DNA of 64,000 nt from Streptomyces davaonensis JCM 4913 (GCF_000349325.1 NC_020545.1:1-64000), one strand, 5' to 3'. Numbered from the stretch's first letter, positions 25,867-34,015 are shown. Numbers and translations are program-made. The notes: generated by a model not told the origin, from the sequence alone.

Positions 25867-26387
25867 GGAGCGCTCACATCCTTGAGGAGGGCCGCCAGGA
25901 GCTCGCAGGCGTCGGCCTCGTGCGGGTCGCTGTAGGAGGCGTGGTCGCTGACGTGGAACGCCGTGTCCTTCGCGGTGACCGTGTACCCGGGCATGACGGT
26001 GGTTGCCCTGCCCTCCAGCAGGGTGTTGAGGCGTTCCGCGTCGCGGGAGGCGAGCCAGGTCTGGGTGTACGGGCCCAAGCGGAGCAGGATGCGGCCGGTG
26101 TTGTCCTTCCGGCGGGCTTCGACGTGGACGGCGTAGTGCGCGGGCTTCATGCCGACGTCGTCGGTGTTTTTGAGGACGGCGTCGCCGCGCATCCACAGGG
26201 CCCGGCGGTGGTCGCTGGCGGCGCAGGCGAGCGCGGTGACGGCTTCGAGCCGGTCGCGGCGAATCGATTCGCCGTGGCTGACGCGTACGGACCGTTCGGC
26301 GGCGCGCTCCTGGAAGCGGCCGGACACGATCGCGCCCAGCAGGGTGGCGATGATGGCGAGGACGGCTGGGCCAAGGGTGGCTAACAC
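25860..26387 (-). CDS. membrane-anchored hypothetical with TTA second codon
   Basis: 175 aa. One N-terminal membrane helix (ATLGPAVLAIIATLLGAIVSG) is followed by a charged helix with RRDRLEAVTALACAASDHRRALW, and a soluble C-terminal domain. The architecture is shared with the protein at 57839-58285, suggesting a common family. AGGAGG lies 10 nt before the GTG. The second codon is TTA, which in Streptomyces needs the bldA tRNA, so translation may wait for late growth. Confidence 0.6.
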   Translation of the reverse strand: MLATLGPAVLAIIATLLGAIVSGRFQERAAERSVRVSHGESIRRDRLEAVTALACAASDHRRALWMRGDAVLKNTDDVGMKPAHYAVHVEARRKDNTGRILLRLGPYTQTWLASRDAERLNTLLEGRATTVMPGYTVTAKDTAFHVSDHASYSDPHEADACELLAALLKDVSAPW

Positions 26388-26478
26388 GGAGGGGAACCTC
26401 CTGGGTGTGCTGATGAAGGGGGAATGGGGGAGCGCCGCGTCCGGCCGGGAGGGGCCGGACGCGGCGCTCGGGGCGGCG

Positions 26479-26652
26479 CTACTGGGCGGTGCTGGCGACC
26501 ACGAGGAACTGGTCGCTGCCGAGGTCCATCACGACCTGGGCGTCTGTGCCCTGGGCGCGCTGGGCGGCGGCGTACTCTTCCGCCGGCCACGAGCCGCGGG
26601 GGCCTCCGGCGGGGAACCGCTCCAGCACCGTGCGCTGGGGCTGGGTGGGCAT
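26479..26652 (-). CDS. short hypothetical protein
   Basis: 57 aa, starting at ATG 26652 with GGGAGG 8 nt upstream. Soluble, with an AEEYAAAQRAQ helix and a VVMDLGSDQFLVVAS strand pair. No family recognised; the good SD and position in a leftward gene run support it. Confidence 0.55.
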   Translation of the reverse strand: MPTQPQRTVLERFPAGGPRGSWPAEEYAAAQRAQGTDAQVVMDLGSDQFLVVASTAQ

Positions 26653-26684
26653 CGAGGTCGCCTCCCTTGGGGCGTGGTTGATGG

Positions 26685-27428
26685 TCACGGGTCGGTGTCC
26701 TCGGGGGCGGGGACGTCGCCGAACATGTCGTCCATCGCCTGCGTGACGGCGGGCCTGCACTCGGGTCGGGTCGCGTTGAGGACCGTGTTGGTGAGGCCGA
26801 TCAGGTCGATGTCCTCGAACAGTTCGGTCAGGTCCGCGATGGTCTCCGGGTCCAGGGCGACGCTGTCGGGGCGTTCGCTGTCCAGGTAGCAGTTCATGGC
26901 GTCCACGTAGTCGGCGAGCCGGTGGGCGAGGGTCGGGCTGATGTCGAAGCTGTGGCAATGCTCCAGGCCTGACCCGAGGGCGCCGGTCGGGCTGATGTGG
27001 ATGCGGATGCTCTGCCCGGGGCCGGGAGTGGCCTGTCCGAAGCTGGTGAGGGATTCGGCGAGCGCCGCGATCGCACTGTTGCGGTCCGCGTCCGTGTCTG
27101 TCGCGGTGTCCGCGTCATCCTCGTTCGTGTCCAGCAGCGGAGCTTCCCAGAGCACTTCGAGGCTGTCGGCGTGCAGTCGGATAACTCCGTCGGCGGTGTC
27201 CGGGAGCGTGAGGTGACCGATGACGCGGAGCAGGTCGCCGGGCTGCCGCTCGGTGAGCAGGGCACGCGCGATCTCCGGCTCCACGGTGGTGCAGGGAACG
27301 ACCGCTTCTTCCACCAGGTGGTCGGTCCCGGCGGAGCAGTTCAGCCGCCAGGAGGCGGTGTCCTCCCGGTCGCCGGGTTCGGCTTCGGTGGCCAAGTAGC
27401 CGTCCAGGGCGAGAGGTATAGCGTCCAT
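26685..27428 (-). CDS. hypothetical acidic protein
   Basis: A 247-aa, strongly acidic soluble protein with an Asp/Thr-rich linker (DDADTATDTDADRN) at about residue 105 dividing it into two halves. The first half has an alternating strand pattern (LLRVIGHLTLPDT) like an OB or beta-barrel domain; the second is helical with conserved-looking SFDISPTLAHRLADYVDAM. Not recognised. Its ATG overlaps the upstream gene's stop by one base, indicating coupling. Confidence 0.6.
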   Translation of the reverse strand: MDAIPLALDGYLATEAEPGDREDTASWRLNCSAGTDHLVEEAVVPCTTVEPEIARALLTERQPGDLLRVIGHLTLPDTADGVIRLHADSLEVLWEAPLLDTNEDDADTATDTDADRNSAIAALAESLTSFGQATPGPGQSIRIHISPTGALGSGLEHCHSFDISPTLAHRLADYVDAMNCYLDSERPDSVALDPETIADLTELFEDIDLIGLTNTVLNATRPECRPAVTQAMDDMFGDVPAPEDTDP

Positions 27429-28339
27429 CAGTTCACCGCCTGCGCCGTCGTCGGGTTGGCGGCGAAGTAGGCATCCAGGATCTTCCTGGCCGGGTTGCCC
27501 CGGTCGGCGACCTCGTGGCCGTTGGCTCGTGCCCAGGTCCGGATCGCGGCCAGCTGCTCCTTGCTGTACTTGCCGATGTGGGCCGGGGCCGGGGCGGTCA
27601 CGGAGGTCGGGGTGGGCTTGCCGGTCTTGGCCTGCCTCAGTTCCGCCCGGGCCCGGGCGAGTTCGCGCTCCAGCCGGTTGACGCGGCCTTCGGCTTCGGT
27701 GACGGCCTGCTCGGTGTCGCGTCGCGCGGCGAGTTCGGCCAGGGCCGTGCGGGCCTTGGCGGCGAGGGCCTGCACGCTCTTCGTGTCGTGCTGCTCGCCC
27801 CAGACCAGCAGCGCCTCGATTCCCGCCTCCGGCACCGCGGTCACGGTGTCGGGCGCCTCGAGCTCGGGGGAGTCCGGGCCGTCGGCGGGGGCACCATCCG
27901 TGTCCGGGGTGGTGCCGAGTTCCTGGGCGAGCTCGGCTTCCGCCCGCTGGACGGCTTCGGCGAGTTCGGCGTCGGACAGCCCGAGGGTTTCGCGGACCTG
28001 GTCGGGGTTGTCGCCGCGGTTGAGCATGTCGGTGGCGGCCTGCGCGTAGGCGTTGGCGTTGGGGGCCTGGGTGGTCATGAGGTCTCCGGTAGCGGTGTCG
28101 GGGAGGTGGGGCAGGAGCGCGGTGAGGGTGTCTGCGTCACTGGGGGCGCCGATCGCGTCCAGGAGTTCGGCAAGGTCGTGCTTGTCGCGGGCGTTGCGTG
28201 CGGTGACGCGGGCCGCGGCAGCGAGCTCTTCCAGAGGGCTTGGCCGGGGCGGGCGGGATTCGGCTGCGAGGGCCTGCTGCCAGTCGGCCGTCATACCCCC
28301 GCCCTCGGCTTCGAGAGCCTCTTTCATGTCGGTGACCAT
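27428..28339 (-). CDS. protein with Lsr2-like C-terminal DNA-binding domain
   Basis: 303 aa. The last 45 residues match the Lsr2 C-terminal domain: KEQLAAIRTWARANGHEV, then DRGNPARKILDAYFAA. Lsr2 proteins insert an RGR loop into the minor groove of AT-rich DNA; here the loop reads RGN. The N-terminal two thirds are acidic and helical with a coiled coil (EAEGRVNRLERELARARAEL) and no Lsr2 oligomerisation domain. It may bind DNA as a plasmid-borne silencer or antagonise host Lsr2; which of these is unknown. SD GGAGGG precedes ATG 28339. Confidence 0.7.
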   Translation of the reverse strand: MVTDMKEALEAEGGGMTADWQQALAAESRPPRPSPLEELAAAARVTARNARDKHDLAELLDAIGAPSDADTLTALLPHLPDTATGDLMTTQAPNANAYAQAATDMLNRGDNPDQVRETLGLSDAELAEAVQRAEAELAQELGTTPDTDGAPADGPDSPELEAPDTVTAVPEAGIEALLVWGEQHDTKSVQALAAKARTALAELAARRDTEQAVTEAEGRVNRLERELARARAELRQAKTGKPTPTSVTAPAPAHIGKYSKEQLAAIRTWARANGHEVADRGNPARKILDAYFAANPTTAQAVN

Positions 28340-28350
28340 GAGCGGCCCTC

Positions 28351-28524
28351 CTAGGTGGCCTTGGTGCGGGGCTTGCGCTGGGCGATGTCCAGCAGCCTGC
28401 GGTTGCGCTTCTTCTGGGCATCGGTGAGCGGCCGGGCCTTCGCGCCGTGGCGGTGCCACAGCGGGGAGGCGGGCGGCTCGGGGTAGGCGAGGGCGTGATC
28501 GACGTCGCGTTGGGTGTCACTCAA
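28351..28524 (-). CDS. short basic hypothetical protein with TTG start
   Basis: 57 aa beginning TTG-AGT-GAC, with GGAGG 6 nt before the TTG; no ATG or GTG fits. The C-terminus is strongly basic (DAQKKRNRRLLDIAQRKPRTK). Possibly a nucleic-acid-binding peptide. Function unknown. Confidence 0.5.
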   Translation of the reverse strand: MSDTQRDVDHALAYPEPPASPLWHRHGAKARPLTDAQKKRNRRLLDIAQRKPRTKAT

Positions 28525-28546
28525 GGGGGCCTCCGGTTGGAGGGGT

Positions 28547-28825
28547 TCAGGCGTGGTCGTCGTCGCGCCGGCGTTTGGACTGGATGTCGGAGGCGAACCT
28601 GCCGAGGCGGGCCTCAACGGGGTTCGCGGCGATCCATTCCTCAGCACACGTCTTGTGCACGGGCTCCCCGTAGTGGGAGCGCATGGGCGTGGGCTTGTCG
28701 CACAGCACGCAGGGGCGGTCCTGCCAGCGGTCGAAGTGCTGGCTGTCGCGCCAGTCGAGGAGAGCGCCGGGAGCCGGGACGCAGCCCGGCTCGAAGTGCG
28801 GCTTCTTGCCTCGGGTGCGGGTCAC
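28547..28825 (-). CDS. small zinc-finger-like protein
   Basis: 92 aa. CVLC and a later HKTC with intervening His suggest a treble-clef zinc site near residues 39-60. The C-terminus is basic. The GTG start overlaps the ASCH gene's stop (GTGA). Treble-clef folds of this size include HNH-type nucleases, but the HNH catalytic residues are not visible. Confidence 0.55.
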   Translation of the reverse strand: MTRTRGKKPHFEPGCVPAPGALLDWRDSQHFDRWQDRPCVLCDKPTPMRSHYGEPVHKTCAEEWIAANPVEARLGRFASDIQSKRRRDDDHA

Positions 28826-29265
28826 GGCCGGAAGTCGGGCAGCTGCTGGAACACCTGTACCAGGAGGTCCGGCGTCGGTTTCCAGGCCGGAAGCGCGCCC
28901 GTGGCGGGCACGGGCAGGGCGAGTTCCTGGACGTCGGCGAGGACCAGGTGGTGCGCGCCCCGCTCCGCCCAGGGGCTGGTGCATTGCTCGGGCCCTTGGT
29001 CCAGGTGGCAGCCGGTGAGGCGGGCGACGCCGATGACCGCGCCCAGGTGCAGTTCGCGGCCGCGGATCGCGGGGGCGACCAGCGGGTCGCGCAGCACTGC
29101 GGGCTCCGGCTTCTTCTTCCCAGCGTGGATGAGGACCCTGCCTCGCCACGGCCAGTGCACCGGCCGATTCTCCGGGTTCTTCCCGGCGAGGATGCAGGTC
29201 GCCCAGGGCTGGCGGATCGTGATGCCGCGGATCCAGTCGCCCCCAGGCAGGGTCGCGACGCTCAT
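28822..29265 (-). CDS. ASCH-domain protein
   Basis: 147 aa. The ASCH signature is ITIRQPWATCILAGKNPENRP, with the G-K-x2-E-x-R pattern, followed by a RGRVLIHAGKK strand. ASCH/PUA-like domains bind RNA or modified nucleotides, and some are ribonucleases or RNA-modifying enzymes. Four-base overlaps (ATGA/GTGA) couple it to the GGDEF gene upstream and the zinc-finger gene downstream. Confidence 0.75.
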   Translation of the reverse strand: MSVATLPGGDWIRGITIRQPWATCILAGKNPENRPVHWPWRGRVLIHAGKKKPEPAVLRDPLVAPAIRGRELHLGAVIGVARLTGCHLDQGPEQCTSPWAERGAHHLVLADVQELALPVPATGALPAWKPTPDLLVQVFQQLPDFRP

Positions 29266-29939
29266 GCGGCTCGCCCCCACACCGCCGTGCCCGGGCGGCC
29301 CGCGCGCCGGCCGTTGATGGACGCCACCGTCGCGTGCTCCTGGGTGGCGAGGTGTGCGCGGCCCGAGTGCTTGCCGTCGTAGAGGGCGGCATCGGCGGCC
29401 CGTTGCAGCAGGGACAGGTCGCGGGAGCCGATCGCGTCGGGAGTCGCGGCGCCGACCGAGGCGGCGACGTTGACGGTGCGGCCGTCGTCCAGCACGACCG
29501 GTGTGCGCAGCATCCTCACCAGCGTCGCGAGGCGGACCTCGCGGCGGCCCGGGTACATCGGCAGCACGACGGCGAACTCGTCACCGCCCAGGCGGCCGAC
29601 GGACGCGCTCCGGCCTGCCCGGGCGGTGCGCCGGGCGCCGAACGCGGCGAGGACCGCGTCCCCGGCCGCGTGCCCGAGGTCGTCGTTGATGTCCTTGAAG
29701 TGGTCGGCGTCGACCAGGACCACGGCCACGTTGTCGCCGTGGTGGGCCAGGACCTGCCGGGCCCGGGCGGTGTACGCGTCGCGGCGCAGCAGCCCGGTCA
29801 GCGGGTCCTTCTGCGCGGCCGCCAGGCGCCGGTGCAGGGCGATGGCGTGGACGGTCCAGCCGGTCAGCGGGACGGCTGCGGTGGTCAGTAAGAGTGCACG
29901 CTGCCCGATCCGGGCGCGTGCGCGCAGGACGGAGTCCAT
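29262..29939 (-). CDS. membrane-bound GGDEF diguanylate cyclase
   Basis: 225 aa. One membrane helix (residues 15-35), then a complete GGDEF domain: DPLTGLLRR at 45-53, VDADHFKDIND at 76-86 (metal site), and an intact RLGGDEF at 116-122. No RxxD inhibitory site precedes GGDEF, so product inhibition is probably weak. It would make c-di-GMP, which in Streptomyces binds BldD to hold back development. A plasmid copy could shift the host between vegetative growth (favouring mating) and sporulation; that link is inference. Confidence 0.85.
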   Translation of the reverse strand: MDSVLRARARIGQRALLLTTAAVPLTGWTVHAIALHRRLAAAQKDPLTGLLRRDAYTARARQVLAHHGDNVAVVLVDADHFKDINDDLGHAAGDAVLAAFGARRTARAGRSASVGRLGGDEFAVVLPMYPGRREVRLATLVRMLRTPVVLDDGRTVNVAASVGAATPDAIGSRDLSLLQRAADAALYDGKHSGRAHLATQEHATVASINGRRAGRPGTAVWGRAA

Positions 29940-30029
29940 ACTGGGATCTCCCTCTCGTCTCGTACGGGTTGGGTGGGCCCGGGGCAGCCGACGAAGCCGG
30001 CAAGCACAGGCGGCTGTCCCGGGGCGTAG

Positions 30030-30341
30030 CTACAGCTCGAAGTCACCGTCGTCGACGGTGCGGCCCCAGCTGTACGGGTTGTTCCAGCGGCCGGCGATCG
30101 CGGCGGGCCAGTCGAGCTCCCAGCCGGGCCGGTAGCCGCACGCGCCCCAGCCGTCCGGCCGGTCGTGGGGGATCTCGAGTCCGTCCTCGCGCGCGGCGCG
30201 TGCCGCGTCGTAGACCTCATGGGCGATCCGTACGGCGGCGCTGCGGCTGTCGGCCCGGCCGGTGAAGACGTGCACACCGCTCAGGCCGGGCTGGGTGGTG
30301 CTCCTTGTCGGGACGTCGACCTCGAAGTAGGGCAGGGTCAT
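30030..30341 (-). CDS. hypothetical protein
   Basis: 103 aa. Starts at ATG 30341, 9 nt after AGGGAG; an ATG at 30350 sits on the SD itself and is less likely. It has a VHVFTGRADSRSAAVRIAHEVYDAAR helix-containing segment and an aromatic-rich C-terminus (GWGACGYRPGWELDW). Not recognised. Confidence 0.55.
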   Translation of the reverse strand: MTLPYFEVDVPTRSTTQPGLSGVHVFTGRADSRSAAVRIAHEVYDAARAAREDGLEIPHDRPDGWGACGYRPGWELDWPAAIAGRWNNPYSWGRTVDDGDFEL

Positions 30342-30387
30342 GACGTCCATCTCCCTTCGTTCTCTCGTGGTTGAGGGGCCACTGCGA

Positions 30388-30421
30388 CCGCCCCGGCCCG
30401 GCAGGTGCGGGGTCGGGGCGG
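30388..30421 (-). terminator. possible hairpin in 30.4-kb gap
   Basis: CCGCCCCG and CGGGGCGG (8 bp) around an 18-nt G-rich loop, downstream of the 30449 gene. Confidence 0.35.
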
Positions 30422-30448
30422 CACAGAATGCGCTCAACGCACTGCGGT

Positions 30449-30739
30449 TCAGCGGGCCGCGTCGATGCCGTCCCGCAGATGCGTGCGCGCCCAGGCCAGC
30501 AGCGAAGGATGGTCGCCCTCGGGGCTGTTCAACACGTCGGTGAGGTGGGCGATCGCATCGTCCAGGTCATAGCTGACGGGGTTGAGGGCGTTTCGGACGC
30601 GTACGACCAAGTCGATGAACTCGTTCGGCGTCGGATCGTGCGGCGCTTCCTCGGAGATGAGGGCGGCGAGATCCCGGCCAAAGCAGTCGATGAGCGCGGC
30701 GAACGTGTCGTCCTTGGTGGGCTGGGCGAGAGCAGCCAT
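30449..30739 (-). CDS. hypothetical helical protein
   Basis: A 96-aa, acidic, all-helical protein (DTFAALIDCFGRDLAALI, PNEFIDLVVRVRNAL). ATG 30739 has an ideal AGGAGG 4 nt upstream. No motif. Confidence 0.55.
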   Translation of the reverse strand: MAALAQPTKDDTFAALIDCFGRDLAALISEEAPHDPTPNEFIDLVVRVRNALNPVSYDLDDAIAHLTDVLNSPEGDHPSLLAWARTHLRDGIDAAR

Positions 30740-30765
30740 GAAGCCTCCTCAGTAGTCTCGGAAAG

Positions 30766-31719
30766 TCAGTGCAGGCTTCCGGCGGTCTCGCGGAGCGCCT
30801 CCCGGGCGTGGTCGTCGGCCTCCTGGTCGACGTCGTCGAAGCTGCCGTGAACGGTGCAGACGATGTCCGGGTCCTGGTCCCGGTCGCCGGTGAGCGCACC
30901 CCACAGGTCCGTGACCGTGTGAGCGGGCGCCCACGCCTCGCCCTCGCATTCGTCGTCGAAGGGGCAGGGCAGCAGGACCTCGAAGCCGACGCTCCCCTCG
31001 CCGTCGATGTCGGTGCGCAGGGCGAGGGTGAGGTACTGCTGGCCGATGCGGATCTCCGCGACGCGGTCGTCCCCGGCGAGGTGGGAGCCGTCCTTCCACC
31101 GCCACAGCGGCATGAGTTCGGGGCCGAAGTGCCGGCGGGGCAGGATCAGGTCGCCCAGGCCGTCGCTGCCGCCCGTGCCGAGCTCCCGGATCCGGATGTT
31201 GCTGATCTGCTCGAGGAACGGCTCCAGCCGGTAGAGGCTGTCCGCGAAGAGGACCTCGCTGAAGCCCTCCGCCAGGAGCGTGGGATGCGAGTGGACCATC
31301 GCCTTGTGCTGCGCGCGGACGGTGTCGGTGGGGACTGTACGGTTCGCCGGGCGCGGGTCCTGGCGCTCCACGCACACGGAGGCCGGGGTGGCCACCATGA
31401 CCGCGATGACCGGCATGTTGTGCCGCTTGGCGGCGGCGACCAGCGGCTCACGGGCCGACCTGGTGACGTTCGTGGCGTCAACGACGGTGAACAGGCGCCG
31501 GGCCATCCTGCGCTCCAGGAGCAGGTGCAGGACGTCGACCGCGTCGCCCGTGGCCTCCTGGCAGCCGCGGTCGTCACTGACCGCACCGCGCAGAGCGTCG
31601 AGGGACAGGACCTGTAAGGCGGGCCAGGTGCTGGCGAGTGTGCTCTTCCCGGCGCCGGATGCGCCGATGAGGACCACCAGGCAGCTTTCCGGCAACTGCG
31701 GGTAGGTCAGCGAGGTCAT
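30766..31719 (-). CDS. polynucleotide-kinase-like P-loop protein
   Basis: 317 aa. Walker A GASGAGKST at residues 19-27, a strand VVDATNVTRSAREPLV where PNK-type kinases hold the substrate, then a lid segment with RTVPTDTVRAQH. This matches the kinase domain of bacterial Pnkp and T4 PNK-like (AAA_33) enzymes that phosphorylate nucleic-acid 5' ends or small molecules. The C-terminal 120 residues are an acidic domain of unknown type, not a known phosphatase or ligase. It overlaps the upstream gene by 4 bp. Confidence 0.75.
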   Translation of the reverse strand: MTSLTYPQLPESCLVVLIGASGAGKSTLASTWPALQVLSLDALRGAVSDDRGCQEATGDAVDVLHLLLERRMARRLFTVVDATNVTRSAREPLVAAAKRHNMPVIAVMVATPASVCVERQDPRPANRTVPTDTVRAQHKAMVHSHPTLLAEGFSEVLFADSLYRLEPFLEQISNIRIRELGTGGSDGLGDLILPRRHFGPELMPLWRWKDGSHLAGDDRVAEIRIGQQYLTLALRTDIDGEGSVGFEVLLPCPFDDECEGEAWAPAHTVTDLWGALTGDRDQDPDIVCTVHGSFDDVDQEADDHAREALRETAGSLH

Positions 31720-32057
31720 GCGGACACTCCTTGGGAGTCGAGGGAGTTGGCTGCCCAGATCAGGCGCATCCCGGCGTTGTCGGTGAGCAGGGCGGCGGCT
31801 TCGTACAGCGGGCAGGAGGCGTCGCCGTCACGGTCGGGCTCGATCTGCTCGGCTCGCTTGGCGGCGACGGTGAGCAGCTGCGCGAGGGCCGCAAGGAACC
31901 CGCCGGGCGGGTCGGTGTCCTCGATGAGCTCGCGCAGGATCGCGGCGAGCTCCGCCTGGTCGACATCGTCGGCGCCCAGGTCGTCCTCGATCTGCTGAAG
32001 GGCCAGCGAGGCGATCCCGACCGCAGCGCGGACGCGTTCGAGGCGGGTGCGGCTCAC
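31716..32057 (-). CDS. hypothetical helical protein
   Basis: 113 aa, mostly helical and acidic (LQQIEDDLGADDVDQAELAAILREL). The GTG 32057 start overlaps the stop of the upstream gene (GTGA), and its own end overlaps the PNK-like gene (ATGA), so the three genes are coupled. No domain recognised. Confidence 0.55.
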   Translation of the reverse strand: MSRTRLERVRAAVGIASLALQQIEDDLGADDVDQAELAAILRELIEDTDPPGGFLAALAQLLTVAAKRAEQIEPDRDGDASCPLYEAAALLTDNAGMRLIWAANSLDSQGVSA

Positions 32058-32221
32058 CGGCGGGCGCCGGGGCGGGTGGTGAGCCAGGTGGTGACGGCGG
32101 CGGCCGCGATGCCGATGGAGCGGTGCAGGGCCGCGTCCAGCTCCATCAGGGGGTGCAGCTCGCCGAAGGTGGCCAGCAGAGTGCCGAAGAGGGCCAGACG
32201 CTCGGTGGTGAGACGGGGCAT
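32054..32221 (-). CDS. small hydrophobic protein
   Basis: 55 aa with two amphipathic or hydrophobic helices (RLALFGTLLATFGEL, IGIAAAAVTTWLT) that could be a membrane hairpin. ATG 32221 has AGGAG upstream. Coupled to 31716. Similar in size to Spd-type proteins, but no sequence evidence. Confidence 0.5.
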   Translation of the reverse strand: MPRLTTERLALFGTLLATFGELHPLMELDAALHRSIGIAAAAVTTWLTTRPGARR

Positions 32222-32297
32222 GCTGGAGGTCTCCTGACCTCGAAGAGGGTGAGGGAGCGAGGTGGCCGGCCCTTTGCCGATGCGCGGCCACCCTGCG

Positions 32298-32332
32298 GTC
32301 CCGACCCCGGCCACAGCGGCCGGGGTCGGGAC
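32298..32332 (-). terminator. perfect terminator hairpin
   Basis: A 15-bp perfect stem (32298-32312 / 32318-32332) with ACAGC loop, 57 bp after the stop of the 32389 gene on the minus strand. Confidence 0.8.
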
Positions 32333-32388
32333 GTTCGACCGTGAGCGGGACGGCGGCCGCGAGCAGAAGAGCGGTTCAGGCGCGCGAC

Positions 32389-33171
32389 TCAGACAGTCGG
32401 GGCCGGCTGGGCATCGGAGCGTGTGCTGCTCGCGGACCTCACGGCCGGGGCGGGGTTCGCCTCCAATGCCATGCGGACCAGGCTGCCGGCGGTGCGCGGA
32501 ATACCCTGGCGGTCCTGCTCGCGGATCGCATCGTCCGGGGCACTGAACGCGGCGTGCGGCAGTCCGCCGCGGAAGAGGACGTACACGCTGGCCAGCGGCT
32601 CTCGCGGGGTGGTCCACGGTGCGGCGGCGTCCACGGCGAGCGTGGTGGTGCTCCAGGGGGCGTCGCGCCATGCGCTGTCGAAGTCCTGCGGGTTCACGTA
32701 CCTGGAGGGCTCCCAGCCGTTGGGGGCGGCGCCCTGCCGTTGGGCGGCGGCCTTGGCGTCTTCCACGGTGGCGTGGGCGGACTGGCGTCGCCCGTAGCGG
32801 TACAGGAGGGTCACCGTCTGCGGCTCGGTCAGCTCACGCATCGCCTCCAGTCCGGCGCGTCCTTCGTCCGTGTCGGCGAGGCGGAAGTGGTCGGCGTGGG
32901 CGAGCAGAACCCGGGCGGCGTGGTAGCCGGCGGCTGCGGGCGATAGGCCGGTGGCCATCAGCCCGGCGATCTCGTCACCGGCCCTGCGGAGCCCCTCGAT
33001 CATCCCGTCGCGCTCCTGAAGGAGCCTCTCCAGGTTCAAGCTCTTGTGTTCGAAGTCGTCTGCCCGGCCGCGCACCTCGGTGAGTTCGCCTTCCAGGCCA
33101 GGGACACGCTTCGTGGTCTCCATCGCCTGCTCGTACGTGTGACGGGTGGACCGGCGGATGATGCTGAACAC
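32389..33171 (-). CDS. coiled-coil hypothetical protein
   Basis: 260 aa starting at GTG 33171. Residues 10-70 form a coiled coil (AMETTKRVPGLEGELTEVRG, FEHKSLNLERLLQERDGMIE). The middle holds a conserved-looking aromatic/charged segment (TVTLLYRYGRRQSAHATVEDA). No membrane helix or catalytic motif. Flanked on both sides by perfect hairpins, so it is probably a monocistronic unit. Confidence 0.6.
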   Translation of the reverse strand: MFSIIRRSTRHTYEQAMETTKRVPGLEGELTEVRGRADDFEHKSLNLERLLQERDGMIEGLRRAGDEIAGLMATGLSPAAAGYHAARVLLAHADHFRLADTDEGRAGLEAMRELTEPQTVTLLYRYGRRQSAHATVEDAKAAAQRQGAAPNGWEPSRYVNPQDFDSAWRDAPWSTTTLAVDAAAPWTTPREPLASVYVLFRGGLPHAAFSAPDDAIREQDRQGIPRTAGSLVRMALEANPAPAVRSASSTRSDAQPAPTV

Positions 33172-33213
33172 GGGATTTCCCCCTTTGATGGTGTGGAGTG
33201 ACCGGAGTGTTCC

Positions 33214-33267
33214 GGCTGCCTGATCCGCCCGGACCGCCAGGTGGCGGGACGGGCGGATCAGGCAGCC
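33214..33267. terminator. long terminator hairpin
   Basis: An 18-bp perfect stem (33214-33231 / 33250-33267); the loop itself contains CCGCCA/TGGCGG, extending the structure. It lies just after the 33292 gene's stop on the minus strand. Confidence 0.85.
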
Positions 33268-33291
33268 GCCAGCGCTCGGGGCGCTGCCGGG

Positions 33292-33756
33292 TCAGGCGGC
33301 CTTCGGAGAGGCTGGCGGGATGTAGGAGGCGGGGTCGGCGGGTGTGCCGTCGAAGCACTCTTCGCAGGAGCCGACCGTCCGCAAGCGCAGGCAGTGGAAG
33401 TAGCGGCGGCGGCACTTCGGGCAGGTCTGCCGCGCAGCCATCGCCTTGTCCAGCGCCGCTTCCTGAGCAAGCGTCGGGACCCGTTTCGGGACTGCCAGCT
33501 CGATGCGATAGAACCAGGCCGTTCGCAGGCCGCCGTGCCACGTGAGTGCCGCGATGGCCTCCTGGCCGCCAGGGCTCAGGCCCAGCGCGCGCAGCTGGCG
33601 ACGGGTCGCGAGGCCGGTCTCCGGTATGGGTCCCTCGCCCCGTACCGCTGCGAGCACGGCAGCAGCGTTGGGGGCTTGGAGGAAGCCGTACACGGGGAAG
33701 GAGCCGTCGTCGTAGACGTCGACGTCGACCGGGTCGGCTTCGTCCGGGCGGTCCAT
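33292..33756 (-). CDS. RRQ-type zinc-finger plasmid protein
   Basis: 154 aa. Has a pattern I associate with actinobacterial conjugative elements: ATRRQLRALGLSPGGQEAIA, then WFYRIELAVPKRVPTLAQEA, then a zinc site CPKC, HC, C..C. ATG 33756 is preferred because GGAGG sits 5 nt away; the adjacent GTG 33759 is too close. It overlaps a 35-aa Arg/Pro-rich reading frame upstream. Function unknown, likely nucleic-acid binding. Confidence 0.65.
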   Translation of the reverse strand: MDRPDEADPVDVDVYDDGSFPVYGFLQAPNAAAVLAAVRGEGPIPETGLATRRQLRALGLSPGGQEAIAALTWHGGLRTAWFYRIELAVPKRVPTLAQEAALDKAMAARQTCPKCRRRYFHCLRLRTVGSCEECFDGTPADPASYIPPASPKAA

Positions 33757-33863
33757 CACGGCCTCCAGGCGCCGGGGAGTTGACGGGGCTGCTGCGGGTA
33801 GCGGGGGCCGGGGCGCAAGGGGCGGGGTCGGCCGATCCGGCGGCGCGGTCTGGGGATGAGCAC
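33756..33863 (-). CDS. 35-aa Arg/Pro-rich peptide, coupled
   Basis: A GTG-started frame of 35 codons, with GGAGG 8 nt upstream. Composition is almost only Arg, Pro, Gly, Leu. The stop overlaps the start of the downstream zinc-finger gene (GTGATG). It may be a real small protein or a leader peptide coupling translation. Confidence 0.35.
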   Translation of the reverse strand: MLIPRPRRRIGRPRPLRPGPRYPQQPRQLPGAWRP

Positions 33864-33900
33864 GATCGGGTCCTCCAGGCGTCGGTGGGCAGGAAGCAGT

Positions 33901-33937
33901 GCGTCCCGCCGACGTCGTACTGGTGTCGGCGGGACGC
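33901..33937 (-). terminator. perfect terminator hairpin
   Basis: GCGTCCCGCCGAC / GTCGGCGGGACGC (13 bp, perfect) with an 11-nt loop, 79 bp past the 34016 gene's stop. Confidence 0.75.
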
Positions 33938-34015
33938 CATGTGCGGCCGGGCGGCCTGTCCGGTCCTCGCCGCCCCCACGGGGCGGGGTGGGCGAGGGCC
34001 AGGCAGAGCGTCGGG

